Assembly: GCA_902624575.1 (NCBI GenBank)
Contig: CACNXV010000001.1
Span: 1 to 44,552, forward strand
DNA: 44,552 bases
Source: an uncultured Fidelibacterota bacterium
GTDB lineage: Bacteria > Fidelibacterota > Marinisomatia > Marinisomatales > Marinisomataceae
Reading direction: 5' to 3'
Shown: positions 8,695 to 16,513 of the stretch, in pieces
How positions within the stretch are numbered: position 1 is the first letter of the stretch
Layout: every line of letters starts with the position of its first letter
Notes under the pieces: model-generated
Databases searched by the model: none
What the model saw: only the letters and a program-made list of their open reading frames with translations
Told to the model about the DNA's origin: nothing
Translations under genes and position numbers: made by a program

Positions 8695-9192
8695 ATGAAA
8701 AGAAATTTTCTCATTTTTTTTGCTTTTGCAATAGTTGTACAAAGTTGTGCAGTGTCAACTTCGGAAAGAACGACTGCAATAAAACGCGCGACTGAAACAA
8801 AAGAGTACGAAGTGTCAACTAAAGAATTAATTTCAGCATCTATTGATACTTTTCAAGATCTGGGATATACCATAGACGTTCTTTCTCCTGAATTTGGTCT
8901 AATAACAGCTAGTAAAAAACAAGGAAATACATCTGAAAGAGTTGATTCTGATGAGAGCATTGGGAGTACTATTATTAGAGGAATTTTTGGTATTGAAAGC
9001 AATGACGATATTGTAATTATTCCTCTAACTTTATCTGCAACGATTACAATAAAAGAAATATCAAATGATCCTATTCTTTCTTCTCTAAGAGTAAATTTTG
9101 AAGGTGGGGAAAGAAAATTTTCTGATCTTTTTTTTAAAAGCTTTTTTGCTGCATTAGATAAATCTTTGTTTTTAGATCAAGCCATTAATTAA
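8695..9192 (+). CDS. Lipoprotein, first of two tandem paralogs
   Basis: A 165-aa lipoprotein (lipobox VVQSCAV). It shares with its downstream neighbour the sequences RATETKEYEVS / RAVETKEYNVD, FQDLGYTIDVLSPEFGLITASK and a C-terminal SSLRVNFEGGERK...FFKSFFAALDKSLFLDQ. The two are clearly tandem duplicates. I do not recognise a named family. The predicted structure alternates helices and strands, consistent with a periplasmic small-domain lipoprotein. The stop and the next start share one base (TAATG). Co-transcription with the BamE-like gene 5 nt upstream is likely. Confidence 0.8.
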   Translation: MKRNFLIFFAFAIVVQSCAVSTSERTTAIKRATETKEYEVSTKELISASIDTFQDLGYTIDVLSPEFGLITASKKQGNTSERVDSDESIGSTIIRGIFGIESNDDIVIIPLTLSATITIKEISNDPILSSLRVNFEGGERKFSDLFFKSFFAALDKSLFLDQAIN

Positions 9193-9764
9193 TGTATAAA
9201 TTTTTTACAAATATTTTTGTTGTATCTTTTTTGTTCATTAGTTGTGCTTCTAGTGGAAATTCTAAAAAATCCACTGCGGCACAAAGGGCAGTTGAAACTA
9301 AGGAGTATAATGTTGACAAAAAAACATTAATGACTTCTTCAATTGGAGCTTTTCAAGATTTAGGTTTTACTATTGATACAATCAGTGAAGAGTTTGGGTT
9401 AATCACTGCTAGTAAAGTTGAAGAGAAAAAGGAAGAAAGCGATGATGACGGTCTTTCAGCTGGACAAATAGTTGGTATAATTCTTTTAATAGGAGTATTT
9501 CTAGCAATAAAAGACTTACTGCCTGATAGTGATGATGACTCTGGAGGAGGAAATGGTGGAAGGGATAAAGTCATTGTTAAAGATTATAAACTTTCAGCAA
9601 CAATAACTGTAAAGTCGATAAATGAACAGGAGCCTTACTTAAGTTCTTTGAGAGTTAATTTTGGTGGCGCTGAAAGAAAAAGGTCTGTTAAATTTTTCAA
9701 GAATTTCTTTAGTGCAATAGATAAGTCTCTGTTTTTAGATCAACCAATATTTTCCTCAGAATAA
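9192..9764 (+). CDS. Lipoprotein, second of two tandem paralogs with membrane insert
   Basis: A 190-aa lipoprotein (lipobox FISCAS) paralogous to the gene just upstream. The difference lies in the middle: after LITASKVEEKKEESDDDG it has a hydrophobic stretch (AGQIVGIILLIGVFLAIKDL) followed by DSDDDSGGGNGG, so it may have a second membrane contact that the first copy lacks. The C-terminal domain (SSLRVNFGGAERK...FFKNFFSAIDKSLFLDQ) is conserved. Function unknown. The start shares one base with the upstream stop. Confidence 0.8.
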   Translation: MYKFFTNIFVVSFLFISCASSGNSKKSTAAQRAVETKEYNVDKKTLMTSSIGAFQDLGFTIDTISEEFGLITASKVEEKKEESDDDGLSAGQIVGIILLIGVFLAIKDLLPDSDDDSGGGNGGRDKVIVKDYKLSATITVKSINEQEPYLSSLRVNFGGAERKRSVKFFKNFFSAIDKSLFLDQPIFSSE

Positions 9765-9811
9765 ACAACTTCTCATTTCTTTAAATTTTTCTTATACTTT
9801 ATTTCAATTGT

Positions 9812-12800
9812 ATGAGAAAAATTCTACATAAAATTTTATTAGTACTGTTTATTTCAATGTCATTTGCTTCAACCGGAGCCAAAAGCCATTCAGCTGAGCT
9901 GCTTCACGTTGGAAGGTACATTCCTATAGCTTCAAACAATTCCTATTTATTTACTGCTAAAACATTTTCATCATTATCTTCAAGAAAAGTTGATGTTTAT
10001 AACATTAAATCAGACGGTCAACTCAATAAATATCGAGAAATATCCTCTCCAAAACCAATGTCTGGAGATGATTTTGGTTTTAGTATAGCTGCATCAGATA
10101 AGTACGTATTGATAGGTGCTCCAGGGCATGATGATGGTCATGGTATTGCCTACTTATATGAACTCAAAGATAGCAATTGGATATTAGTTAAAACATATAA
10201 AAATCCTGTTTCTTTTCAAGATAAAGGTTATCCACATAAATTTGGATATAATGTTGCTATAACAGATGATTATTTATCAATTTCTGCCCCATTTAATAAT
10301 GATGGGGTCGTTTATATTTACGACTTAGATAGTGTTGATGAAAACAGAATCGCATCCAAGCTAGTTGATAAAGTGGATGTAAGAGAGCTTGGTGATGTTG
10401 AAGGATGTTATGCAATTGGTCCAGATCAATTTGGTTTTGGAATATCTACATCTTTCAATAAAAACAAGTTAGTAATAGGTTCACTCAAAGATTTTGTATA
10501 TCTAATAGAATACCAGGATGGTATTCCATTTGGAACTGAAATTTTAAACCCTACCAATGATCAAGAAATGGAAAGATATAAGTTTGGTCAAACAGTATAC
10601 CTCGGAAACAAAAATTTATATATATCATCATTAGCTTCTGATATGGGTAAAGGAAAAGTATATGTTTATCCCTACTTAGATGGTTTTAATAGAACAGATG
10701 AAAATCCATGGTCAAATCCTTATGAAGTTCAACCAGATGATCTTAAAGAAAATGCACATTTCGGTTATAGCTTTTCAGAACAAAATAACGAAGTTGTTAT
10801 TTCAACATTTAATCAGGCTGCAGTTTATAAATTTCAAATTAATATTAACAATAAGCTTGAACAGATTTCAATTATAAAAAACGAATCACTTCCAAAAAAC
10901 GCATATTTTGGTAGAAATGTGTTACATCTTAATAATAGTTTAATGACGGACGCTTACTATCATAATGAATTATTTATTTACAGTGATAATAGCTTAAACT
11001 TTTCTAATTCATTAGATACATCTGATGAGATATTATCTATAAAAAATAGAGTAGAGTGTACGAATGGATTTGCAGGTCAATTTGAATGTGACGATATCGA
11101 TTTATTTTCATTTATGGATAAATCTGAGATAGGAGGAAGTAATAGTACTGCTCTAAATGATATTTGGGGATGGACAGACCCTCAAACTGGAAAAGAGTAC
11201 GCTCTTGTAGGTATGTCTAATGGCACATCCTTTGTTGATATTTCTGATGCTGAAAATCCAATTTATATAGGAAGATTACCAACCCAAACTTCAAATTCAT
11301 CATGGAGAGATGTTAAAGTATATCAAAACCATGCCTTTATTGTCTCTGAGGCTGGTGGACATGGAATGCAAGTTTTTGATTTAACAGAATTAAGAAGTTT
11401 TAATGGAACATCATTCACTTTTTCAAACACAGCCTATTACAGTGGTTTTGGAAATGCACACAACATTTTTATTAATGAAGATACGGGTTTTGCATATGCA
11501 ATTGGTACAGGTACATGTGGTCCCGGCGGTTTGCATATTGTTGACATTTCAAATCCAACAAATCCAACAAAATCTGCATGTATTTCAGATCCATCCACTG
11601 GAAGAAGTAACACAGGTTATGTTCATGATGTTCAATGTGTAATTTATAATGGGCCAGATACAGCTTATCAAGGTAAAGAGGTATGTTTTGGTTCAAATGA
11701 AACAAATGTTTGGGTTGTTGATGTTAGTACTAAAACAGATGATAATAATGGAAGCAAAACAATCGGCTTGGGAAGCTATGATAACTATTATACACACCAA
11801 GGGTGGTTGACTGAAGATCATAAATACTTTATTCAAAACGATGAGCTAGATGAATCAAATAATGCTTATAATAATACAAGAACTCTTATTTGGGATGTTC
11901 AAGACCTAAGCAATCCAGTTGTTGAGACAGTCTATTTAGGGCCTACACCGTCTATTGACCATAATAATTATATAATTGGTAATAAAGTTTACATGTCTCA
12001 TTATACAAGCGGTTTAAGAGTTTTAGATATATCTGATATCAATAATCCTACACAAGATTCATTCTTCGATGTATATCCTTCAAATAATAGTACCTCTTTT
12101 AATGGTACTTGGAGTAATTATCCCTATTTCAATAGTGGAATGATTGCTGTTACAAGTATTGATGAAGGATTGTTTGTTGTTGGTCCAAGTGGTACCACAC
12201 AAGGTCAAGCACCAACTGTTTCTTATGATGTTCCAAGTGAGGGATCTGTTAAGTTAAAATGGGACTTAATTGGTAATTCAACTTCAATTGTAAATATTTA
12301 TCAATCAACAGAACCAGGTTTTTCACCATCTTCTTCAACATTAGTAGATACAGTGAGCTATCCTGGAACTGAGTATGATGTAAATAATTTGGATTCAAAT
12401 ATTTTTTACTACTTTAGATTATCTGTTACAACAAACAGTATTGAGGGGCCTTTTTCTGACGAATTAAGAGTTAAAGCGATTATTGCACCTAATCAGCCTC
12501 CAACCATAGATCCAATTAACGATGTAGCATTCAACGAAGATACAGAGTATGTAGTGAGCTTAGATGGAGTTTCTCATGGAGATGATGTTAATTCACAGAG
12601 TATTTCAATTAGTGCAATATCAAGCAATACAGATTTAATTGATGATATATCAATAACCGAATCTACAAATTCAAATGGTGTAATTTTTTATGCACTTGGA
12701 CTTGATCCCAAAGATAACATGTTTGGTAATACAGAAATTTCAGTGACTATTCAGGACGATGGTGGAACTGATAATGGAGGAATTGATACAGTATCAGAAG

Positions 12801-13510
12801 TATTTAATGTTGTTATTTATCCAGTCAACGATTCTCCGGAGAATTTTGGTGTAATTGGAGAGATGCTTGTTAATTCAGAAAACTATCTTCAAGGTGTAGA
12901 TTATAGAACTTTATATATTACACCAGAAAATATCAATGATTCATTACGATTTGTTTGGGAAGAAGCGGTAGATGTAGACGGAGATAATGTTCAATATAAA
13001 ATGATAGGATATGAACAATTAAGCTTTTTAACAATGGACGTTTATACAAATAATAATTTTTTAACATTAGCATTTAAAGATATAGTTGCAGAAACGGATA
13101 CAGTCAGTGTTTATCAAGGTTCATGGTCTGTTATTGCAACAGATGGACAGTCTTTCAATACTGCTAATACAATTGGCGGAAAATTGAGAATTGACTCAAG
13201 AGAATTGATTCCAGATAAACTAGAAATTAAACAAAGCTATCCAAATCCATTTAGGGACTTTACCACAATTGAATATGATGTTCCTTCAACACAACAAGTT
13301 GTCATTAGAATCTTTAATATTAAAGGTCAAATAGTTAGAACTTTAGTTGATGACGAGAAATCTGCAGGTTATTATTCCGAGGTTTGGGATGGAAGAAATG
13401 ATGCTGGCGATCCTGTAAGTTCAGGCGTTTACTTTTGTCAAATGTATACTCCAAAAAACCCTAATGGCGGTCAATTTGTCAAAGCCAAAAAAATGGTTAA
13501 AATTAGATAA
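9812..13510 (+). CDS. Secreted multidomain protein: FG-GAP-like propeller, choice-of-anchor B, FlgD-like sorting domain
   Basis: A 1232-aa exported protein with a signal peptide (residues 1-29). Residues about 85-385 hold repeated FG-GAP-like units (GDDFGFSIAASDKYVLIGAP; HKFGYNVAITDD; DQFGFGISTS; YKFGQTVYLG). Residues about 440-795 match the choice-of-anchor B propeller with LVIVD-like repeats (SFVDISDAENPIYIGRL; GLHIVDISNPTNPT; GLRVLDISDINNPT). A fibronectin III-like domain (about 805-890) and a cadherin-like stretch starting NQPPTIDP follow. The last 90 residues (SYPNPFRDFTTIEY...VWDGRNDAG...SSGVYF) are a FlgD-Ig type C-terminal domain used for sorting or surface attachment in FCB bacteria. 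Likely surface-exposed; ligand unknown. Confidence 0.88.
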   Translation: MRKILHKILLVLFISMSFASTGAKSHSAELLHVGRYIPIASNNSYLFTAKTFSSLSSRKVDVYNIKSDGQLNKYREISSPKPMSGDDFGFSIAASDKYVLIGAPGHDDGHGIAYLYELKDSNWILVKTYKNPVSFQDKGYPHKFGYNVAITDDYLSISAPFNNDGVVYIYDLDSVDENRIASKLVDKVDVRELGDVEGCYAIGPDQFGFGISTSFNKNKLVIGSLKDFVYLIEYQDGIPFGTEILNPTNDQEMERYKFGQTVYLGNKNLYISSLASDMGKGKVYVYPYLDGFNRTDENPWSNPYEVQPDDLKENAHFGYSFSEQNNEVVISTFNQAAVYKFQININNKLEQISIIKNESLPKNAYFGRNVLHLNNSLMTDAYYHNELFIYSDNSLNFSNSLDTSDEILSIKNRVECTNGFAGQFECDDIDLFSFMDKSEIGGSNSTALNDIWGWTDPQTGKEYALVGMSNGTSFVDISDAENPIYIGRLPTQTSNSSWRDVKVYQNHAFIVSEAGGHGMQVFDLTELRSFNGTSFTFSNTAYYSGFGNAHNIFINEDTGFAYAIGTGTCGPGGLHIVDISNPTNPTKSACISDPSTGRSNTGYVHDVQCVIYNGPDTAYQGKEVCFGSNETNVWVVDVSTKTDDNNGSKTIGLGSYDNYYTHQGWLTEDHKYFIQNDELDESNNAYNNTRTLIWDVQDLSNPVVETVYLGPTPSIDHNNYIIGNKVYMSHYTSGLRVLDISDINNPTQDSFFDVYPSNNSTSFNGTWSNYPYFNSGMIAVTSIDEGLFVVGPSGTTQGQAPTVSYDVPSEGSVKLKWDLIGNSTSIVNIYQSTEPGFSPSSSTLVDTVSYPGTEYDVNNLDSNIFYYFRLSVTTNSIEGPFSDELRVKAIIAPNQPPTIDPINDVAFNEDTEYVVSLDGVSHGDDVNSQSISISAISSNTDLIDDISITESTNSNGVIFYALGLDPKDNMFGNTEISVTIQDDGGTDNGGIDTVSEVFNVVIYPVNDSPENFGVIGEMLVNSENYLQGVDYRTLYITPENINDSLRFVWEEAVDVDGDNVQYKMIGYEQLSFLTMDVYTNNNFLTLAFKDIVAETDTVSVYQGSWSVIATDGQSFNTANTIGGKLRIDSRELIPDKLEIKQSYPNPFRDFTTIEYDVPSTQQVVIRIFNIKGQIVRTLVDDEKSAGYYSEVWDGRNDAGDPVSSGVYFCQMYTPKNPNGGQFVKAKKMVKIR

Positions 13511-13516
13511 AATCTA

Positions 13517-14131
13517 ATGAACCCCCTTAAAAATCTTTATGATTGGGTATTATCATGGGCTGAAAGTGTATATGGAACGCTTATACTCTTTCTAGTTGCA
13601 TTTGCTGAATCTTCATTTTTTCCTGTACCAGCAGACCCTTTATTAATGGCATTATGTTTGGGTAAAATTAATCGTTCTATGTATTACGTTTTCATGTGTA
13701 CTCTTGGATCAGTTTTAGGTGGAATATTTGGTTTCATTATTGGATATTTTTTATGGTATACACCAGGTGGAGAGTTAACAAGTGTCGCAGACTTTTTTTT
13801 CAGAATTATACCAGGCTTTACCAAAGAGGTTTTTGATAATGTCGGTGCTCAATATGATGCACATAATTTTTTAGTTATTTTTACCGCCGCATTCACCCCA
13901 ATTCCATATAAAGTATTTTCAATTACAGCTGGCGTTTTTCAAATTAACTTACCTATTTTCATTATAGCTTCAGTATTAGGAAGAGGGGGTCGATTCTTAA
14001 TCATTGGTTTATTAATTATGTTTTTTGGTGAGCCAATTAAAAAAATGATGGATAAACATTTTAACACTTTTATTATTATTTTAACTTTAATTTTTGCATT
14101 AAGCTATTTGCTTATTGGTTATTTATTTTAA
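13517..14131 (+). CDS. DedA/YqaA-family membrane protein
   Basis: A 204-aa integral membrane protein with about five hydrophobic segments. FLVAFAESSFFPVPADPLLMAL near residue 27 and FTAAFTPIPYKVFSITAGVFQ near residue 116 are the two re-entrant halves of the SNARE-associated/DedA fold (VTT domain), with the conserved ESSFFPVP and TPIPYK features of the YqaA subgroup. DedA proteins are implicated in lipid carrier flipping and membrane homeostasis. The gene sits 6 nt after the large secreted protein and just ahead of the M28 peptidase. Confidence 0.9.
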   Translation: MNPLKNLYDWVLSWAESVYGTLILFLVAFAESSFFPVPADPLLMALCLGKINRSMYYVFMCTLGSVLGGIFGFIIGYFLWYTPGGELTSVADFFFRIIPGFTKEVFDNVGAQYDAHNFLVIFTAAFTPIPYKVFSITAGVFQINLPIFIIASVLGRGGRFLIIGLLIMFFGEPIKKMMDKHFNTFIIILTLIFALSYLLIGYLF

Positions 14132-14146
14132 ATGAAAGGAAATGAT

Positions 14147-14470
14147 ATGAAGAAATTATCATTAATTTTGTCAGTTTTTATTTTTGGATGTTCAACAAAC
14201 CAGGTTGGCTTGACAAGTGTAAAAGATATTTTTGATGCACCAAAAATTAACAAAACGTCTTCTGAAATATCTATTAAAGATTATAAATCACATATATCTT
14301 ATTTAGCGTCAGATAGCTTAGGTGGAAGAGCATCAGGAACTAGAGGTGACAGAAAAGCAAAAGATTATATTGTAAGGCATTTTAAGAATGCTGGAAGCGC
14401 TGAAAGAACTGTTGAAGTACAAGAACATTACGTTCCAAAAAGCCGTTTAAATCCTAAAAAAAACTGTTAA
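14147..14470 (+). CDS. M28 family peptidase lipoprotein, N-terminal piece (frameshifted)
   Basis: This is the 5' portion of a gene broken at an A8 tract (14456-14463). The N-terminus is a lipoprotein signal (MKKLSLILSVFIFGCS); the ATG at 14147 is preferred over 14132 because AAAGGAA lies 7-8 nt before it. The text YLASDSLGGRASGTRGDRKAKDYI is the usual prologue of M28 aminopeptidases. In this frame translation stops at 14468-14470, but skipping one A continues directly into the peptidase domain in the other frame. The intact product would span 14147-15407, about 419 aa. See the next entry for the catalytic part. Confidence 0.8.
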   Translation: MKKLSLILSVFIFGCSTNQVGLTSVKDIFDAPKINKTSSEISIKDYKSHISYLASDSLGGRASGTRGDRKAKDYIVRHFKNAGSAERTVEVQEHYVPKSRLNPKKNC

Positions 14471-15407
14471 AACCTATAATATTATAGCAACATTACCTGG
14501 AAATGATGAAAGTTTAAAAAATGAATATGTTGTTATTGGGGGTCATTACGATACTACTGCTAATAAAATGGGGATTATCAATAATGGAGCAGATGACAAT
14601 GCTTCTGGTACTTCAATGGTTTTAGAGCTTTTTGAAAAATTTGCCTCAAGCAATAGTCATAAAAGAACTCTTGTTTTTATGGCCTTTGGAGGGGAAGAAT
14701 TGGGGTTATTAGGTTCTAGGCATTATGTAAATAATCCTACAATCGATCTTGATAAAGTACAATTAATGGTAAATCTTGATATGGTAGGTAGGATGGATGA
14801 AGATAATAATGTTGAATTAGGAGGATCGCCTTCTGCTAAAGATTTTTCTGCAAAATTACATCCTTTTTTAATTTCTAGTTCTTTAAACATCAAAGAGTTA
14901 GGAAAAGGAATTTTTAGCAGATCTGATCACTATAATTTTTACAGAAAAAATATACCGGTATTATTTTTCTTTACAGGTATTCATAAAGATTATCACACAC
15001 CTACAGATGATGAAAATAAAATCAATTATGATGGTATGATGGAAATTAGTTCAGTTGTTGAAGATATTGTAAATGAATTTTCAAATGTTGATGAAAGATT
15101 AATTTTTGAAAATATGGACGGGGATCAGCAAGAAATGCAGACACCTGCCCGAATGAAAGTTACTTTGGGTGTAATGCCAGACTATTCATACTCTGGTAAT
15201 GGTCTTAGAATTGAGGGTGTTAGGGAAAATCGTACAGCAGCAAAAGCTGGAATGAAAGATGGGGATGTAGTTATTCAGATAGGTGAAACAAAAGTAAAAG
15301 ACATTTATAAATATATGGAAATTTTATCAAAAATTGAGCCAGGTTCTACTGTCCCTGTTATTATTTTAAGAGATAATAAAGAGGAAACCCTGGATGTTAC
15401 GTTTTAG
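14471..15407 (+). pseudogene. M28 family peptidase with C-terminal PDZ domain, downstream piece of frameshifted gene
   Basis: The second frame reads through from inside the A tract as KKTVKTYNIIATLPGN, so the catalytic domain begins before the first ATG (14568). Zinc ligands of M28 peptidases are visible: GGHYDT (His at 14544, Asp at 14550), NNGADDNASGT, GGEELGLLGSRHY, LDMVGRMD and DYHTPTDD. From about 15150 a PDZ domain follows (LRIEGVRENRTAAKAGMKDGDVV). An ATG start at 14568 would drop the first zinc-binding His, so it is not a sensible independent gene. A homopolymer sequencing error, a real inactivating mutation, or polymerase/ribosome slippage are all possible. The 3' end overlaps the next gene by 14 nt, and the downstream frame is otherwise clean. 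Confidence 0.78.
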
Positions 15408-16425
15408 CATTTTTGTATTTGCTCTTTTAGTATTTGCTTGTCAAAAAGAATTAAATTATCAAATTGATAATGTAAGACAAGTTTCTTTCAATGGTGATAA
15501 TGGAGAGGCCTATTTAAGCGATGATCAAACAAGACTTGTTTTCCAATCTAAAAGAGACGGTAATGATTGTGACAAGCTTTATACTGTTAATTTTGATGGA
15601 ACAAATCTTCAAGAATTTGAGCTCAAAGATGGCGCTTTTACGTGTGCATATTTTTCGCTAAAAGATAAATACATGTTTTTCTCTTCAACTATGAAAGATG
15701 GACCTAATTGTCCTGAAATTTATAAGCATCCTAATCCAAGAAAATATATCTGGCCTTTACGCAATTATGAAATATTCAGATGGGATGGAGAATCTTCTAA
15801 ACAACTCACTAACTTTCCAGGGTATAATGCGGAAGCCACAATTCATCCAAAAGAAGAAAGAATTATTTTTACATCAATGAGAGATGGTGATATCGATCTT
15901 TATTCAATGGATTATGAAGGAAAAAATTTAACCAGAATAACTTCAGAGTACGGATATGATGGTGGGGCATTCTATTCTCCAAATGGAAAGCAAATTGTTT
16001 GGAGGGCCTGGTATCCATCTACAGAAGAAGAAAAAAATAAATGGTCAAATAATTTAGAAAAAAAATATATAGAAGCGGTACCACTAGATATTTACATTGC
16101 CAATAGCGACGGTACAGATAAAATTAGATTGACGGAAAACGGAGCAACTAATTGGTCTCCTTCTTGGCACCCTGATGGAAAACATATAATTTTTTCATCT
16201 AATATGGACGATTGGCGCGATGATTACAATGCTTATGGCAGTAATTTTGAATTATATCTTATCAATATTCAATCTCGAAAAATATCTCGTTTAACAGATA
16301 ATAATACTTTTGATTCTTTTCCTGTTTTCACTAAAAATGGAAGACATATAATATTTTCTTCAAACAGGGATGCACAAAATCCAAGAAATACTAATATTTT
16401 TATAGCAGATATCCTCGACAAATAA
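15394..16425 (+). CDS. TolB-like PD40 beta-propeller lipoprotein
   Basis: A 343-aa exported lipoprotein (LLVFACQKE). The sequence contains repeated PD40/TolB-type propeller blades: DDQTRLVFQSKRDG, HPKEERIIFTSMRDG, SPNGKQIVWRAWY, HPDGKHIIFSSNMDD and TKNGRHIIFSSNRDA, each followed by a D-hydrophobic-Y/F stretch. These resemble the propeller of TolB and of prolyl oligopeptidases, but no peptidase domain is attached. The start lies 14 nt inside the M28 gene, and both are probably co-expressed envelope proteins. A hairpin with a T-rich tail follows the stop. Binding partner unknown. Confidence 0.87.
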   Translation: MLRFSIFVFALLVFACQKELNYQIDNVRQVSFNGDNGEAYLSDDQTRLVFQSKRDGNDCDKLYTVNFDGTNLQEFELKDGAFTCAYFSLKDKYMFFSSTMKDGPNCPEIYKHPNPRKYIWPLRNYEIFRWDGESSKQLTNFPGYNAEATIHPKEERIIFTSMRDGDIDLYSMDYEGKNLTRITSEYGYDGGAFYSPNGKQIVWRAWYPSTEEEKNKWSNNLEKKYIEAVPLDIYIANSDGTDKIRLTENGATNWSPSWHPDGKHIIFSSNMDDWRDDYNAYGSNFELYLINIQSRKISRLTDNNTFDSFPVFTKNGRHIIFSSNRDAQNPRNTNIFIADILDK

Positions 16426-16428
16426 TAC

Positions 16429-16472
16429 TTATTGAGATTTAATCTCAATAATACTTGTTTTTCTTTTTTTTT
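16429..16472 (+). terminator. Probable Rho-independent terminator after PD40 lipoprotein gene
   Basis: TTATTGAGATT (16429-16439) and AATCTCAATAA (16441-16451) form a perfect 11-bp inverted repeat, of which 8-9 bp can realistically pair. A T-rich tract runs to 16472. It lies 3 nt after the stop codon and separates this gene from the highly expressed-looking receptor gene. Confidence 0.65.
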
Positions 16473-16513
16473 GACTTTAATATTGCCCCATAATCTCAAA
16501 AAAGGAGAGAATA

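Noticed and set aside
14568-15407. ATG 14568 as the start of an independent peptidase gene
   Set aside because: The frame is open upstream and encodes the GGHYDT zinc motif before this ATG; it is the downstream part of a frameshifted M28 gene.
16471-16494. TTGACT...CATAAT as promoter of the TonB receptor
   Set aside because: The spacing between the boxes is only 12 bp, too short for a sigma70 promoter; a promoter is likely in this gap but I cannot place it.
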